From: Sphingomonas pruni NBRC 15498
Lineage (GTDB): Bacteria; Pseudomonadota; Alphaproteobacteria; Sphingomonadales; Sphingomonadaceae
Assembly (NCBI RefSeq): GCF_001598455.1
Contig: NZ_BCYZ01000026.1
Coordinates: 1 to 54,648, forward strand
Length of the DNA: 54,648 nucleotides
Reading direction: 5' to 3'
The position numbers and the translations under genes are program-made. The notes beneath the pieces are model-generated. The model made no database searches. It had not been told where the DNA came from and was given only the letters and a program-made list of their open reading frames with translations. Positions 16,861-25,689 of this stretch are shown here, piece after piece. Each line of letters starts with the position of its first letter. Within the stretch, counting starts at the first letter, position 1.

Positions 16861-19685
16861 CCGTCGATCGACGTTCAGCAATCGGTGGGATGGGTGCCGC
16901 GATGTTGTTACCGTCGCTCGCCTCGTCTCGAGGCAGGGCGCTGGCCGGAGGCGCCGATATAGCGGTTACCGGTTTGACCACAGAATGGCGATCGCACGCA
17001 CTTGGAATCGATACGCTGCGCCCGCGCTTCGGTTGGCGGCTGACGCCGGTCGAACCCGACGCCCGGTCGCTGCGACAGACCGCTTGGGAAGTCGTCGTCG
17101 GCAGCGACCCCCATCAAGTGCGCGCAGGGACGGGCGACATTTGGAAGAGTGGTGCCGTTGCCAGTGACGATCAACGCATTCGCCCGCCGGCGCCGCTCAA
17201 GCTTAGCAGCCACCGCCGGTATTGGTGGACCGTCCGCGTGGCGGATCGGACCGGTCGCTGGAGCGAATGGAGTGTGCCTGATTCTTTCGTGACAGGCGTC
17301 CTTTCCACCAACGACTGGACCGCGCGATGGATCGCAGCTGAGCCCGATCGAGCATTGCCGCCCCACATCGCGGGACAGGCGGCTCCGGCCATGGTCCCGG
17401 CACGTCCGCTACCCGTGATGCGACGGAGCTTCGCGTTGATTAGTCGACCGACTCTCGCCGTCGTCTCCGTGTGTGGACTGGGCCAATATCAGCTCGCGAT
17501 CAACGGCAGGCCCGTCGGACCGGCGGGCCTCGCGGCGGGATGGACGGACTATCGACGCACCGTCCTTTACGACACCTATGACGTCACCGGCTTGCTTCGC
17601 GACGGCGATAACATGCTAGCGCTTTCGCTGGGCAACGGCATGTACAATGTCGAGCATCGAGAAGGCCGCTACACGAAGTTTCTCGACAGCTTCGGCCAGC
17701 CAAAGGCGATCTTGCAGCTGTCGCTCCGAGCTGCCGACGGTTCGACGCGGCTGATCACTACGGACAGCGAGTGGAGCTGGGCTGAAGGTCCGATCCAGTT
17801 TTCATCTATCTATGGAGGTGAGGATTGGGATGCTCGATCCTGGCCCGACGGCTGGGATCGGGGCGGGGCCGATAGGCGCGCCTGGTTACCTGTTATCCCG
17901 GTCAATGGACCGGGCGGCGAATTGCACGCAGCGGGTTCGCCGGCAGTAATTGTCGCGGATGCCATGACTCCCCTTAGCATGTCCGAACCGGCACCGGGCG
18001 TGGTTCTGGTTGATTTTGGGATGAATTTCGCAGGGCGGCCGGTCATCGAACTTCGGGCCGAGCGAGGTGCCACATTGGTGGCGCTCCCTGGAGAAACGCT
18101 TGACGGCAACGGGCGGGTAACCCAACAGAGTTTCAATGCCGGACCCGGCAACAGAGTGGAATTTCGCTACACCGCGGCAGGCGGCGTCGAACGGTTCGAG
18201 CCTCAATTCAGTTATCATGGATTTCGCTATCTGGAGCTCAGCGGGGTTCCCCGCAGCGCGATAGTGTCGGTCCGGGGGCACGTGCTCCATGCCGATATCG
18301 AGCGAATAGGGACGTTCGATGCGGCGCCGGTTCTGCTTGGACAAATCCATCGACTGATAGATCGGGCAGTGACCAGCAACATGGTTTCGGTGCTCACGGA
18401 TTGTCCGCATCGCGAGAAGCTGGGTTGGCTGGAGCAGACCTATCTCAACGCTCCGACCGTCCTCTACAATCGCGACGCAATCCCGCTCTATGAGAAAATG
18501 GTCCGCGATATTGCTGACGCGCAGCAGCGTGACGGCATGGTACCGGGCATCGCGCCGGAATATGTCGCCTTTATCGACGCTCAAGGGCAGGATCAGATTT
18601 GGCGAAATTCTCCGGAATGGGGAGCCGCCGCGATCCTTGCTCCCTGGGCGGCATATCGCTTCTATGGCGATGCCACGATCCTGCACTCGGCATGGCCGGC
18701 TGCGGTGCGCTATTGCGACTACCTGGCCGGGCGCAGTCGAGAATGGGACGGGCTCCTCAACTTCGGAATGGGCGATTGGTACGATGTCGGACCCAATCCG
18801 CCGGGTGAGGCGCAGTTGACGAGCCGCGCGCTGACCGGAACAGCAATATACATCCAGACGCTCGAAACGATGGCGCAAATGGCACCTGTCGTCGGGCGAA
18901 ACGCTGAAGCTCGACGCTACGCCGCAAGGGCTCGTTGGGCGACTGCTCGGTTCAACCGGGCATTTCTTGACCGGGGCACCGGTCGCTATGAACGCGGCAG
19001 TCAGACCGCCCAGGCGATGCCTCTAGCGCTCGGTTTGGTGCCCGCTGCGTTTCAATCGAAGGCGCAACGCGAGTTGGTCCGATCCATTCGACGAGAAGGC
19101 AATGGCGTTACCGCGGGCGATATTGGCTTTCGGTATGTCATCGACGCGCTATCGGCAGCCAATAGGGACGACATTGTCCTGGACATGCTCAACGTCCGCG
19201 ATCGGCCGAGCTATGCTTGGCAATTGGCACATGGGGCGACGACGTTGACCGAAGCATGGGATGCCAATCCCACCAAATCGCTCGATCACTTCATGCTCGG
19301 GCATGCGGAGGGTTGGTTCTATCGACGGCTCGCGGGCTTGGACGTCGATCATTCCCGACAACGCGGTGATGCGATCAGGATTGCGCCTCGCATCTTGCAT
19401 GGGATCGACCGCGTGAGTGCCAGCTATAGGATGCGCGAAGGCGTGGTCAGCTGCGCGTGGAAGACCGATGGCGCTCTGCTGGAAGTGGCAATAGAGATTC
19501 CAGTCGGTCGGCGGGCGACCATCGTACTGCCGACGTCCCATCCGCAGGCACTGCGCGAAGGTGGTCGCCCATTGGCTTTATCGACGGGCATCCGCGTTCG
19601 CCGTGTCCTGCCCACCGAGGTCGAACTGGTGGCGGGATCGGGCCGCTACCGGTTCACCGCAGCCGCGGCCGGAGATCGCGCGTAA
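16857..19685 (+). CDS. GH78-family alpha-L-rhamnosidase, exported
   Basis: A 942-residue enzyme with a twin-arginine-like signal (VDRRSAIGG). The GH78 layout is complete. An N-terminal Ig-like domain (LRPRFGWRL, HRRYWWTVRVAD) is followed by a sugar-binding region with GLGQYQLAINGRPVG and SLGNGMYN. The (alpha/alpha)6 barrel carries LTDCPHREKLGWLEQTYL and NFGMGDWYDVG, and TLTEAWDANPTKSLDHFMLG with GWFYRRL completes it. The DCPxRExLGW motif holds the general acid of the family. It removes terminal alpha-L-rhamnose. The start overlaps the GH106 stop (ATGA). Pairing GH78 with GH106 suggests a substrate with two kinds of rhamnosyl bond. Confidence 0.92.
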   Translation: MTVDRRSAIGGMGAAMLLPSLASSRGRALAGGADIAVTGLTTEWRSHALGIDTLRPRFGWRLTPVEPDARSLRQTAWEVVVGSDPHQVRAGTGDIWKSGAVASDDQRIRPPAPLKLSSHRRYWWTVRVADRTGRWSEWSVPDSFVTGVLSTNDWTARWIAAEPDRALPPHIAGQAAPAMVPARPLPVMRRSFALISRPTLAVVSVCGLGQYQLAINGRPVGPAGLAAGWTDYRRTVLYDTYDVTGLLRDGDNMLALSLGNGMYNVEHREGRYTKFLDSFGQPKAILQLSLRAADGSTRLITTDSEWSWAEGPIQFSSIYGGEDWDARSWPDGWDRGGADRRAWLPVIPVNGPGGELHAAGSPAVIVADAMTPLSMSEPAPGVVLVDFGMNFAGRPVIELRAERGATLVALPGETLDGNGRVTQQSFNAGPGNRVEFRYTAAGGVERFEPQFSYHGFRYLELSGVPRSAIVSVRGHVLHADIERIGTFDAAPVLLGQIHRLIDRAVTSNMVSVLTDCPHREKLGWLEQTYLNAPTVLYNRDAIPLYEKMVRDIADAQQRDGMVPGIAPEYVAFIDAQGQDQIWRNSPEWGAAAILAPWAAYRFYGDATILHSAWPAAVRYCDYLAGRSREWDGLLNFGMGDWYDVGPNPPGEAQLTSRALTGTAIYIQTLETMAQMAPVVGRNAEARRYAARARWATARFNRAFLDRGTGRYERGSQTAQAMPLALGLVPAAFQSKAQRELVRSIRREGNGVTAGDIGFRYVIDALSAANRDDIVLDMLNVRDRPSYAWQLAHGATTLTEAWDANPTKSLDHFMLGHAEGWFYRRLAGLDVDHSRQRGDAIRIAPRILHGIDRVSASYRMREGVVSCAWKTDGALLEVAIEIPVGRRATIVLPTSHPQALREGGRPLALSTGIRVRRVLPTEVELVAGSGRYRFTAAAAGDRA

Positions 19686-19736
19686 CGCGATCATGCGCCT
19701 GCGCGTCGCCGGCGGGATGCGCCTCCGTTGCAAACG

Positions 19737-20936
19737 TCAGCGTCTGGCTTCGAAGAGGCTTGGCGATATCGCCGCGGCCATCGTCGCGTATCCGCCATCA
19801 TTCGGATGGAGATGGTCGCCCGGCTCGAGTCTGGGATCAATCCGCGCGGGATCGGCAGGGTCCGCCGCGACCTTCTCGAAATCGATCACCCCGTCGAACA
19901 GGCCGCCGGTTCGGATGAACTGGTTCACCTCAAGACGCATTCGTTCGCCTTCGGGCGTGAAATAGACCGCCCCCTTATAGGGAAGGATCGTCGCACCGAC
20001 GACTTTCACTCCACGCGCATGCGCCCGCGCCACGATTTGACGATAGGCGTCGATTACCTCTGCAGCGGTGACCTCGCTGTCCGGTTTGTTCCACCAGCCG
20101 ATGTCGTTGATCCCTTCCAGAAGGACGACATGCGTGACGCCCGTCACAGCCAATACGTCGCGATCGAATCTGGCGAGGGCAGGAGGCCCGAAGCCCTCGT
20201 GCAGCAGGCGGTTCCCGCTCATCCCCGCATTGACCACGCTCCATCCCCTGTAGCGAGGATCGGCGGCGAGCCGGCCGGCAAATTGTTGTGGCCAGCTCAT
20301 ATCCTTGCCGGGCGTGGAGGCGGCGCCTTCGGTGATCGAATCGCCGAAGGCGACGATCACCGGAGCCGCCACATCGCGCAATACATCCACTTCCGACACC
20401 AGTCCGGGGCCACGTTCCCGATGCGCTGCCTGCATCTCGAGCCTGTCTAATTGGTCGCCGGGCGCGACTATCAAATCCGCGTGGTGCGCCGCGGGAACCA
20501 CTTTATCGCGATAGAAGATCGAGACGGCGATATGCTGCAGCGCTTTGACCGGCACGTTGATGGGATCGCTCAATCGGGGGGCTCCGGCGGGAAGCCACGT
20601 CTCCTTTTCACCGTCGAACGTGACTGTGCGATCGCTTCCGGGCACGATCGCTCCGGCAGGATCCGTCAATGCGACGTGCACGCCGGCCACCTTCAACGGA
20701 GCGATGCCGAGTTCGTTGGTCAGCTTGAGCCGTATCGACCGTCCTGCGGCATCGATGCGCAGAATTTGACGTGTAGTCTGGTTGGCGAAGATGGCCGGTG
20801 TGGTCGCCGGCTGTACCGCGAACGGCGCGAAAGGCGCGCTGAACCAGCCGGCTGCCCACTTGTCCCTTGCTGCCGGACCCGCACCGATCAGACAGGGTGC
20901 GACAACCAGCCAATACCATCCGAACCGACGCTTCAT
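19737..20936 (-). CDS. SGNH/GDSL hydrolase, exported (carbohydrate esterase-like)
   Basis: A 399-residue protein with a Sec signal at residues 1-22 (MKRRFGWYWLVVAP). An N-terminal beta-rich domain has TTRQILRIDAAG and SIRLKLTNELG. The catalytic SGNH domain then shows block I VIVAFGDSITEGAA, block II VVNAGMSGNRLL, block III LLEGINDIGWW and block V DHLHPNDGGY. Serine, aspartate and histidine of the triad are in place. Such two-domain proteins are often acyl or acetyl esterases beside polysaccharide hydrolases. ATG 20936 overlaps the IclR stop by four bases, so regulator and esterase form an operon, convergent to the GH78 gene. Confidence 0.88.
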   Translation of the reverse strand: MKRRFGWYWLVVAPCLIGAGPAARDKWAAGWFSAPFAPFAVQPATTPAIFANQTTRQILRIDAAGRSIRLKLTNELGIAPLKVAGVHVALTDPAGAIVPGSDRTVTFDGEKETWLPAGAPRLSDPINVPVKALQHIAVSIFYRDKVVPAAHHADLIVAPGDQLDRLEMQAAHRERGPGLVSEVDVLRDVAAPVIVAFGDSITEGAASTPGKDMSWPQQFAGRLAADPRYRGWSVVNAGMSGNRLLHEGFGPPALARFDRDVLAVTGVTHVVLLEGINDIGWWNKPDSEVTAAEVIDAYRQIVARAHARGVKVVGATILPYKGAVYFTPEGERMRLEVNQFIRTGGLFDGVIDFEKVAADPADPARIDPRLEPGDHLHPNDGGYATMAAAISPSLFEARR

Positions 20937-21772
20937 TTGTCTTCCTTCATGTCGGCGCTCACGCGAGAAAGACTCGACGTATCGAGATCCAGGCCCGCTG
21001 CTCGAGTGATCGCGGCTGCTGTCCTGCTCAGTGGTTCGAGCAGGCGTTCGAGCGGCGCCTCGCCGTTCGCATCGATGAGCGTCGCGATCGTCAACGCCGC
21101 ATTGAGGGGAGCGCCAGGGCTGCCGATCAGGACCCCAATGTCCGCGCCGCCAAGAAAGCGTTCGCCGATCGATCGGGCATGCCCCTGAGCCTTGACCTCG
21201 CCGATCCGCTTGAGCTTCGCTTTGCGCGCCTTGTCGTCCATCGATTGCCAATCGGGCAGGCGCTCCAACATCGCGGCCCGTTCGGCGGGAGTCAGCGCGG
21301 CCAGCAATAGACGCCCCGAATTGGTCCGCAGCGGCAAATGAGAAGATCCGACCTCGACAGAGAGGCGGAAAGGATTGGGGCTTTCCTCCTGGGCGAGAAC
21401 CAGAACTTGGTCGCTTTGCAGAACGGTGAGGTGGCAGCTTTCACGGACTTCGTCTGCTAGGGCCCGCATGAAAGGGCGCGCGGCTGCGACCAATGCTTCA
21501 TAGGGGGAATGAATGCGTGCGAGTTGAAAGAGCTTAAGCGTGAGCGAATAGCCTCCGCTCGTTATATCGCGCCTGACATAATCGCGGCCCTCAAGACACG
21601 CCAGCATCCGAAACAATTCGCCCGGTTGGCGATTGATGGCTCGCGCGAGCTGGGACTGCGTCATCGGTACCGCCTGATCGGCAAGGTGCTCGAGGATGTC
21701 CAAGCCCTTCTCCAGCGCGGGTACCGCGTATTTCCGGCGGCGCTCGTCGGTCGAAAGATTCACTTCGGTCAT
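20933..21772 (-). CDS. IclR-family transcriptional regulator
   Basis: A 279-residue regulator with an N-terminal winged helix-turn-helix (YAVPALEKGLDILEHLADQA, then MTQSQLARAINRQPGELFRM). The C-terminal effector-binding domain of the family follows, with HLPLRTNSGRLLLAAL and an IGERFLGGADIGVLIGSPG core. It is transcribed away from the CoA-transferase operon, and its own operon includes the SGNH esterase. A 17-bp palindrome at 21940 lies between the two promoters, and a near copy lies before the GH29 operon. Together these make it the likely local regulator. The effector is probably a small sugar acid or the pathway substrate, which is inference. Confidence 0.92.
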   Translation of the reverse strand: MTEVNLSTDERRRKYAVPALEKGLDILEHLADQAVPMTQSQLARAINRQPGELFRMLACLEGRDYVRRDITSGGYSLTLKLFQLARIHSPYEALVAAARPFMRALADEVRESCHLTVLQSDQVLVLAQEESPNPFRLSVEVGSSHLPLRTNSGRLLLAALTPAERAAMLERLPDWQSMDDKARKAKLKRIGEVKAQGHARSIGERFLGGADIGVLIGSPGAPLNAALTIATLIDANGEAPLERLLEPLSRTAAAITRAAGLDLDTSSLSRVSADMKEDK

Positions 21773-21931
21773 GGCAGCGCAGCTTTTCCCCCATTTTTCT
21801 GCCGGATACCACCCGCACCGACATCGTTATTTTGCTCGCCGCGGGCCATGCACGCGAGGCTTCCGATAACGGTGAGCTGCGCATGCAGAGGCCATTTTTC
21901 GGACCCTGTTTCGGCATCCCCGTTTTCGGAT

Positions 21932-21967
21932 TGATCGTTCATATATAGACTGTATGTTAGCCAGCAA
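21932..21967. promoter_or_regulatory. Divergent promoter region with palindromic operator (site 2)
   Basis: The 17-bp palindrome CATATATAGACTGTATG lies at 21940-21956. On the minus strand a -35 TTGCTG (from 21962-21967) and a -10 TATATG with a 16-base spacer overlap it and would serve the IclR gene. On the plus strand it lies about 35 bases before the CoA-transferase start. Compare site 1 at 9008-9024. The rest of 21773-21990 has no gene that I can support. Confidence 0.6.
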
Positions 21968-21990
21968 ACAATAATGTAAGGGCGAGGCAA

Positions 21991-23175
21991 GTGCATTCGA
22001 TGCGCGCTGGGGAAGCTGCCGAACGTTTGGGCGCGCGCGATTCTGCGCCGCTTGAAGGTCTCCTCGTCCTCGACATGTCACAATTTCTCGCCGGTCCTTC
22101 CGCCGCGCTGCAGTTGGGCGATCTCGGCGCTCGGGTTATCAAGATAGAGCGCCCGGGGTCGGGCGACCTTTGCCGAGACCTCTACCTCACCGACACCGAC
22201 ATCGCGGGCGAGTCTACGCTGTTTCACGCGATCAACCGGAACAAGGAGAGCTTCGCGGTCGATCTCAAAAGCAGCGCCGATCTTGCCGGGCTCCGCGCGT
22301 TGATCGCCCGAGCCGATGTCGTCATCCAGAATTTCAGGCCAGGTGTCGTCGAGCGTCTCGGTCTCGGCTATGAAGACGTTCGCGCCATCAATCCGCGCCT
22401 CGTCTATGCAAGCGTCTCCGGTTTCGGACCGCAAGGGCCATGGGCAAAACTCCCCGGTCAGGATCTCCTGGCGCAGGCGCGGTCGGGGGTCATGTGGCTC
22501 ACCGGGACCGCCGAATCCGGCCCGATGCCGATTGGTCTTTCGGTTGCAGACATGCTGGCTGGGCACATTCTCGCCAAAGGCATCCTCGCGTTGCTCGTTC
22601 GCCGCGGGCGCACGGGGGCTGGCGGTTTGGTCGAAACGAGTTTGCTCGAAGTATTGGTCGATTTCCAGTTCGAGCTGCTCACGACATTTTTGAACGATGG
22701 CTGCCGGCCGCCGACGCGCGCCGCCGGCTATGGGGCCAATGCCTATCTCGCGGCGCCATATGGCGTCTATCGAACCGCTGATGGCTATCTCGCGCTGGCA
22801 ATGACGCCGCTCAGCCGTCTTGAAGAATTGCTCGATTTGCCCGGTCTTGCCGGATCTGGCGACGGCTTTTCGGATCGCGACATGTTGCTCGACCGCATCG
22901 CCGCGCGGTTGGTTGAGCGCACGACCGACCAATGGCTGGCGGTGCTCGAGCCGCAGGATATCTGGGCGGCGGCCGTGCTCGATTGGCCCTCGTTGCTGCA
23001 GGCCGAAAGTTTTCGCGCCCTTGGAATGCTGCAATCGATCCAGGCTGGGCCGGGTATGATGCGCACGACGGCCAGCCCAATGCGTATCGATCGCGTGCGG
23101 CCGACTTCGGACCGGGGAGCTCCGCGACTCGGCGAACATAGTGACGCGATCCGCGCCGAATTCGACCTCGCCTAG
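21991..23175 (+). CDS. CaiB/BaiF-type (class III) CoA-transferase
   Basis: A 394-residue cytoplasmic enzyme of the formyl-CoA/carnitine CoA-transferase family, which moves CoA between carboxylic acids. It shows GLLVLDMSQFLAGPSAALQL at the N-terminus, DLGARVIKIERPGSGD and NRNKESFAVDLKS. The likely catalytic Asp158 lies in GQDLLAQARSG. GYLALAMTPLSRL lies in the second half. The start is GTG at 21991 or ATG at 22000; an AAGGGCGAGG stretch precedes both. It is the first gene of a five-gene operon that includes a galactosidase. Its presence suggests that a released acid or aglycone is activated to a CoA thioester. Confidence 0.9.
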   Translation: MHSMRAGEAAERLGARDSAPLEGLLVLDMSQFLAGPSAALQLGDLGARVIKIERPGSGDLCRDLYLTDTDIAGESTLFHAINRNKESFAVDLKSSADLAGLRALIARADVVIQNFRPGVVERLGLGYEDVRAINPRLVYASVSGFGPQGPWAKLPGQDLLAQARSGVMWLTGTAESGPMPIGLSVADMLAGHILAKGILALLVRRGRTGAGGLVETSLLEVLVDFQFELLTTFLNDGCRPPTRAAGYGANAYLAAPYGVYRTADGYLALAMTPLSRLEELLDLPGLAGSGDGFSDRDMLLDRIAARLVERTTDQWLAVLEPQDIWAAAVLDWPSLLQAESFRALGMLQSIQAGPGMMRTTASPMRIDRVRPTSDRGAPRLGEHSDAIRAEFDLA

Positions 23176-23184
23176 GGGGGTACG

Positions 23185-24399
23185 ATGGGAGGTGTCATTT
23201 ACGTAATCGGAACCTTCGACACCAAAGCAAGAGAATTGATGCACCTTGCCGCCAGCGTCCGGCGGTTGGGATGGCGAGCAATCACCGTCGATGTGGGCAC
23301 AAGTTTCGCAAGTGCGACAGCCGATATCAGCGCCGCAAGCGTTGCTGCCTCTCATCCCGGCGGGCTGGACGCGGTGAACACCGGTGATCGGGGCACCGCG
23401 GTCGCTGCGATGGGTCTGGCCCTCGAAACTTTCCTTGCGGGTCGTGGCGATATCGCCGGCGCGATCGCTCTGGGCGGTTCCGGCGGGACAGCGCTCGTTG
23501 CGCCGGCCCTTCGCCAACTGCCGATCGGCACGCCGAAGGTTATCGTATCCACGGTCGCCTCTGGCAACACCGCACCCTATGTCGATGCGAGCGACTTGAT
23601 CCTGATGCCGTCGGTTACCGACATCGCTGGGCTGAATCGGATTTCGCGGCGCGTTATCGCCAACGCAGCCGCCGCGATCACGGCCATGGCAACGGCGAAT
23701 TCGAACCAACACGCTGATCGGTTGGACGGAAAACCGACGGTGGGGCTCACGATGTTCGGTGTGACTACGCCATGCGTGGACCGGATAAGCCGGTCGCTCG
23801 AAAGGAAGCACGACTGTCTTGTATTCCACGCCACGGGTACGGGCGGCAGAACGATGGAGAAGCTGGTCGATGCAGGCCTTGTCGATGGGGTGATCGATTG
23901 CACGCTGACCGAGATCGCCGACTTCATCGCAGGCGGCGTCATGGCAGCGACCGAAGACAGACTTGGGGCGATTGCACGCACCGCCATCCCCTATATCGGC
24001 TCAGTTGGCGCATGCGACATGGTCAATTTCGGCGCGCCCGCCACGATACCCGGGCGGTATGCCGGTCGCCTTTTTTACGAGCACAACCCGCAAGTGACCC
24101 TCATGCGGACCACGACGGAAGAAAATCGCGCGATAGGCGCCTTCATCGTCGAAAAGCTCAACGCATGTCCCGGAGAGGTCCGATTCTTCCTCCCCGAAGG
24201 CGGGGTGTCCGCGATCGACGCTCCTGGGATGCCGTTCTACGATCCCGAAGCAACCGAGGCGCTCTTCTCCGCAATTGAGACGGCTTGGGTCCCCACCAGC
24301 AAGCGCCGGCTGATCCGCATGCCGTGTCACATCAACGACCCTGCCTTTGCCGATGCAATGACGGCTGCGTACGAGGAGACGATCGATGCCACGTTATGA
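23185..24399 (+). CDS. Tm-1-like ATP-binding domain protein (UPF0261)
   Basis: A 404-residue protein of the UPF0261 family, which is the N-terminal half of the tomato virus-resistance protein Tm-1. Landmarks are [18 protein letters not shown], the glycine run [65 protein letters not shown] and [13 protein letters not shown]. No enzymatic activity is firmly established for bacterial members. The gene starts nine bases after the CoA-transferase and overlaps the next gene by 14 bases. The neighbour encodes the other half of Tm-1, so the two probably act as one complex. Confidence 0.9.
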   Translation: MGGVIYVIGTFDTKARELMHLAASVRRLGWRAITVDVGTSFASATADISAASVAASHPGGLDAVNTGDRGTAVAAMGLALETFLAGRGDIAGAIALGGSGGTALVAPALRQLPIGTPKVIVSTVASGNTAPYVDASDLILMPSVTDIAGLNRISRRVIANAAAAITAMATANSNQHADRLDGKPTVGLTMFGVTTPCVDRISRSLERKHDCLVFHATGTGGRTMEKLVDAGLVDGVIDCTLTEIADFIAGGVMAATEDRLGAIARTAIPYIGSVGACDMVNFGAPATIPGRYAGRLFYEHNPQVTLMRTTTEENRAIGAFIVEKLNACPGEVRFFLPEGGVSAIDAPGMPFYDPEATEALFSAIETAWVPTSKRRLIRMPCHINDPAFADAMTAAYEETIDATL

Positions 24400-25222
24400 C
24401 CGTGAGGCGATCCTCGCGCGCCTCCGAGCACTCGTTGCTGCCGGCCGCCCGATCATTGGCGGCGGGGCGGGAACGGGGCTGTCCGCTAAATGCGAGGAAG
24501 CGGGCGGTATCGACCTGATCGTGATCTACAATTCGGGCCGATATCGCATGGCGGGGCGCGGCTCGCTTGCCGGTCTTCTGGCCTATGGCAATGCCAACGA
24601 CATTGTCCTGGACATGGCGCGGGAAGTGCTGCCGATCGTGCGGAATACGCCCGTCCTGGCGGGGGTCAACGGTACCGATCCATTCTGCGTATTCGATGAT
24701 TTTCTAGACCGGCTCCGAGACCTCGGGTTTGCGGGCGTCCAGAACTTTCCGACCGTCGGACTCATCGACGGGCATTTCCGGATGAATCTGGAAGAAACCG
24801 GGATGGGCTTCGCCCTGGAGATCAACCTGATCGCGCGAGCGCATGCCAAGAACCTGCTGACCACACCCTATGTGTTCGATCCGGATCAGGCCGCCAAGAT
24901 GGCGCGCGCGGGCGCCGACATCATTGTCGCCCATATGGGCCTGACCAGCGGCGGTGCTATTGGCGCGGAAAATGTCGCAAGTCTGGAGGATTGCGTCCAT
25001 CGTATCGACGCTATCGCCGATGCAGCGCGCTCCGTGCGAAACGACATCCTGATATTGTGCCATGGCGGACCGATCGCCGAACCCGATGATGCTGCTTACG
25101 TTCTGGCGCGATGCGATCGTCTGCACGGCTTTTTCGGAGCGTCGAGCATGGAGCGCCTGCCGACCGAACGAGCGATCCGCGAGCAGGTCGGGACATTCAA
25201 GGCCCTTGGCCACAAGCACTAG
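24386..25222 (+). CDS. Phosphoenolpyruvate-hydrolase-like TIM-barrel protein (Tm-1 C-terminal half)
   Basis: A 278-residue protein of the family annotated as PEP hydrolase or TIM-barrel signal transduction protein. Features are [85 protein letters not shown] and AHMGLTSGG. It corresponds to the C-terminal half of plant and fungal Tm-1-like fusions. The overlap of 14 bases with the UPF0261 gene is strong evidence for coupling. The reaction in this locus is unknown; hydrolysis or condensation of a phosphoenolpyruvate-type or other keto acid is possible but untested. Confidence 0.9.
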   Translation: MPRYDREAILARLRALVAAGRPIIGGGAGTGLSAKCEEAGGIDLIVIYNSGRYRMAGRGSLAGLLAYGNANDIVLDMAREVLPIVRNTPVLAGVNGTDPFCVFDDFLDRLRDLGFAGVQNFPTVGLIDGHFRMNLEETGMGFALEINLIARAHAKNLLTTPYVFDPDQAAKMARAGADIIVAHMGLTSGGAIGAENVASLEDCVHRIDAIADAARSVRNDILILCHGGPIAEPDDAAYVLARCDRLHGFFGASSMERLPTERAIREQVGTFKALGHKH

Positions 25223-25245
25223 AAACTTGAGGGAGACAGGGAACC

Positions 25246-25689
25246 ATGCGCGTCTATGCCAGCCGGGTCATCGCCGCACCGCTCGACAAGGTCTGGTCGG
25301 CCATCCGCGCTTTCGACCGCTTGTGCGACTGGCACGACGCAGTGCTTGACGGCGTCATTGTCGACGGCAAGCCAGCGGATGCCGTGGGGGCGATCAGGGC
25401 GTTTCATCTGGCCGATGGGGCACTTGTTGAGGAACGGCTGCTGGCTTTGGACGATGGCGGGCACTGCCTGACGTACGCATTCGTCACGCCAGCCTTTCCG
25501 GTCGATAATTACACCGCGACGATCCGTGCCGCCCCGGTAACCGCTACCGGGGCGACATTCGTCGAGTGGCACGCGACGTTCGACGAGCCCCAAGGCCGCT
25601 CAGGGCGGCATAGCGAAATCATCGCCGATGCTATCTTCGCGGCGGGGCTCTCGGGCTTGGAACGCTTTGTCACGGGAAATGCAAGGTGA
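25246..25689 (+). CDS. SRPBCC-family (polyketide cyclase/START-like) protein
   Basis: A 147-residue protein with the Bet v 1/START-like fold. MRVYASRVIAAPLDKVWSAI and FDRLCDWHDAVLDG make the first strand and helix; AFHLADGALVEERLLALDD, the strand YTATIRA and a long C-terminal helix complete the pocket. The fold binds hydrophobic ligands, and some members are cyclases or hydratases. AGGGAGACAGGGAACC precedes the ATG. It is part of the five-gene operon, and the last four bases overlap the galactosidase start (GTGA). A role in handling a bulky aglycone or a CoA thioester is an inference from context. Confidence 0.85.
   Translation: MRVYASRVIAAPLDKVWSAIRAFDRLCDWHDAVLDGVIVDGKPADAVGAIRAFHLADGALVEERLLALDDGGHCLTYAFVTPAFPVDNYTATIRAAPVTATGATFVEWHATFDEPQGRSGRHSEIIADAIFAAGLSGLERFVTGNAR

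Noticed and set aside
22078..23829. Long minus-strand frame opposite the CoA-transferase and UPF0261 genes
   Set aside because: It spans two well-supported genes on the other strand and has no recognisable product.
25246..25689. SRPBCC gene as an AHSA1-type stress protein
   Set aside because: The operon context and the pocket-like sequence fit a ligand-binding cyclase-like member better, though AHSA1 cannot be ruled out.
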